Part shown: positions 33,792 through 33,991 of the stretch, one piece after another | Layout: each line of letters opens with the position of its first letter | Position numbering within the stretch: the first letter of the stretch is position 1 | Assembly: GCA_024398075.1 (NCBI GenBank) | Contig: JAKSJM010000028.1 | Location: 1-33,991, forward strand | From: Bacteroidales bacterium | GTDB taxonomy: Bacteria; Bacteroidota; Bacteroidia; Bacteroidales; UBA932 | Direction: 5' to 3' | Length of the DNA: 33,991 bases | Position numbers and translations under genes: made by a program | Notes under the pieces: generated by a model | What the model was told of the DNA's origin: nothing | The model's input: only the letters and a program-made list of their open reading frames with translations | Databases searched by the model: none

Positions 33792-33991
33792 AATAATTGT
33801 AATTTTAACGACAGCGAAAATAGATAGCTATCTCTTTAGAATCGTTATCACTTCAATTCTTTGTCTTATCAAACGTTATATTTGATAAGTTCTTGCTCAT
33901 AATTGATTACCAATGATATAGTTATTTTCTTTATTTGAGAGTGTAAAATGAACTGTGTCAAGCAAGAATAAAGACTTATTTTTGTAACACA
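33792..33991. promoter_or_regulatory. Upstream region with inverted repeat and outward promoter box
   Basis: No gene is seen in these 200 bp. CTTATCAAA (33865-33873) and TTTGATAAG (33881-33889) form a perfect 9-bp inverted repeat with a 7-nt spacer, 74-98 nt before the lipoprotein start. TATATTTG at 33877-33884 inside it is an exact + strand -7 box, pointing to a gene beyond the window edge. On the - strand TATTTTCG near 33818 is a one-mismatch box for the lipoprotein gene. Confidence 0.55.

Overview
The window is a gene-dense chromosomal segment of about 34 kb from a member of the Bacteroidota, most likely Bacteroidales. The evidence is the gene content (ExbB plus two ExbD proteins with a small four-helix protein between them, a Porin_10-type outer-membrane protein, an AMP-binding ligase/dCMP deaminase/S41 protease cluster) and many matches to the Bacteroidota -7 promoter element TAnnTTTG 20-35 nt upstream of starts. 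Strong Shine-Dalgarno sequences are rare. Most genes are moderately GC-rich; the last ~2 kb are visibly AT-rich. Genus cannot be assigned from this sequence alone.

Layout. 1-282: tandem 72-bp palindromic repeat, cut by the window edge. 390-6775 (+): an envelope and amino-sugar cluster: an AmgK-like kinase fused to a RapZ C-terminal domain, a MurU-like nucleotidyltransferase, a putative porin and an MltF-like lytic transglycosylase. 6732-10542 (-): ABC permease, secreted TPR-like protein, RsmF-like rRNA methyltransferase and an SRPBCC protein, read from a divergent promoter shared with a Nudix gene (10591, +). 11258-15415 (+): queA, dprA, a TatD-family hydrolase and a type I asparaginase. 15542-17878 (+): exbB, a small membrane protein, exbD, exbD. 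17986-20736 (+): asnS, udk and a TonB-like protein. 20790-26632 (-): S41 protease, dCMP deaminase, acyl-CoA/ACP ligase-like protein and a 730-aa membrane-anchored protein of unknown function. 26761-29407 (-): typA, DUF177 gene, rpmF and tRNA-Arg(CCU), ending in a strong terminator. 29524-30960 (-): a tnpB-only IS200/IS605-type element. 30967-31893 (+): a D-2-hydroxyacid dehydrogenase. 31934-33791 (-): a lipoprotein with three cysteine clusters and a C39-like Cys/His/Asp domain, plus a small secreted partner.

How the genes work together. The first cluster reads as a peptidoglycan turnover and salvage unit: a lytic transglycosylase releases muropeptides, an amino-sugar kinase and nucleotidyltransferase return sugars to UDP precursors, and the RapZ domain may sense the amino-sugar pool. 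The exb operon and the nearby TonB-like gene supply parts of an energy-transduction complex for outer-membrane transport. The most interesting places are the kinase-RapZ fusion, the tnpB element that appears to have separated a promoter from its gene and whose two end hairpins share an identical loop, the cysteine-rich lipoprotein/peptidase pair, and the palindromic 72-bp repeat array.
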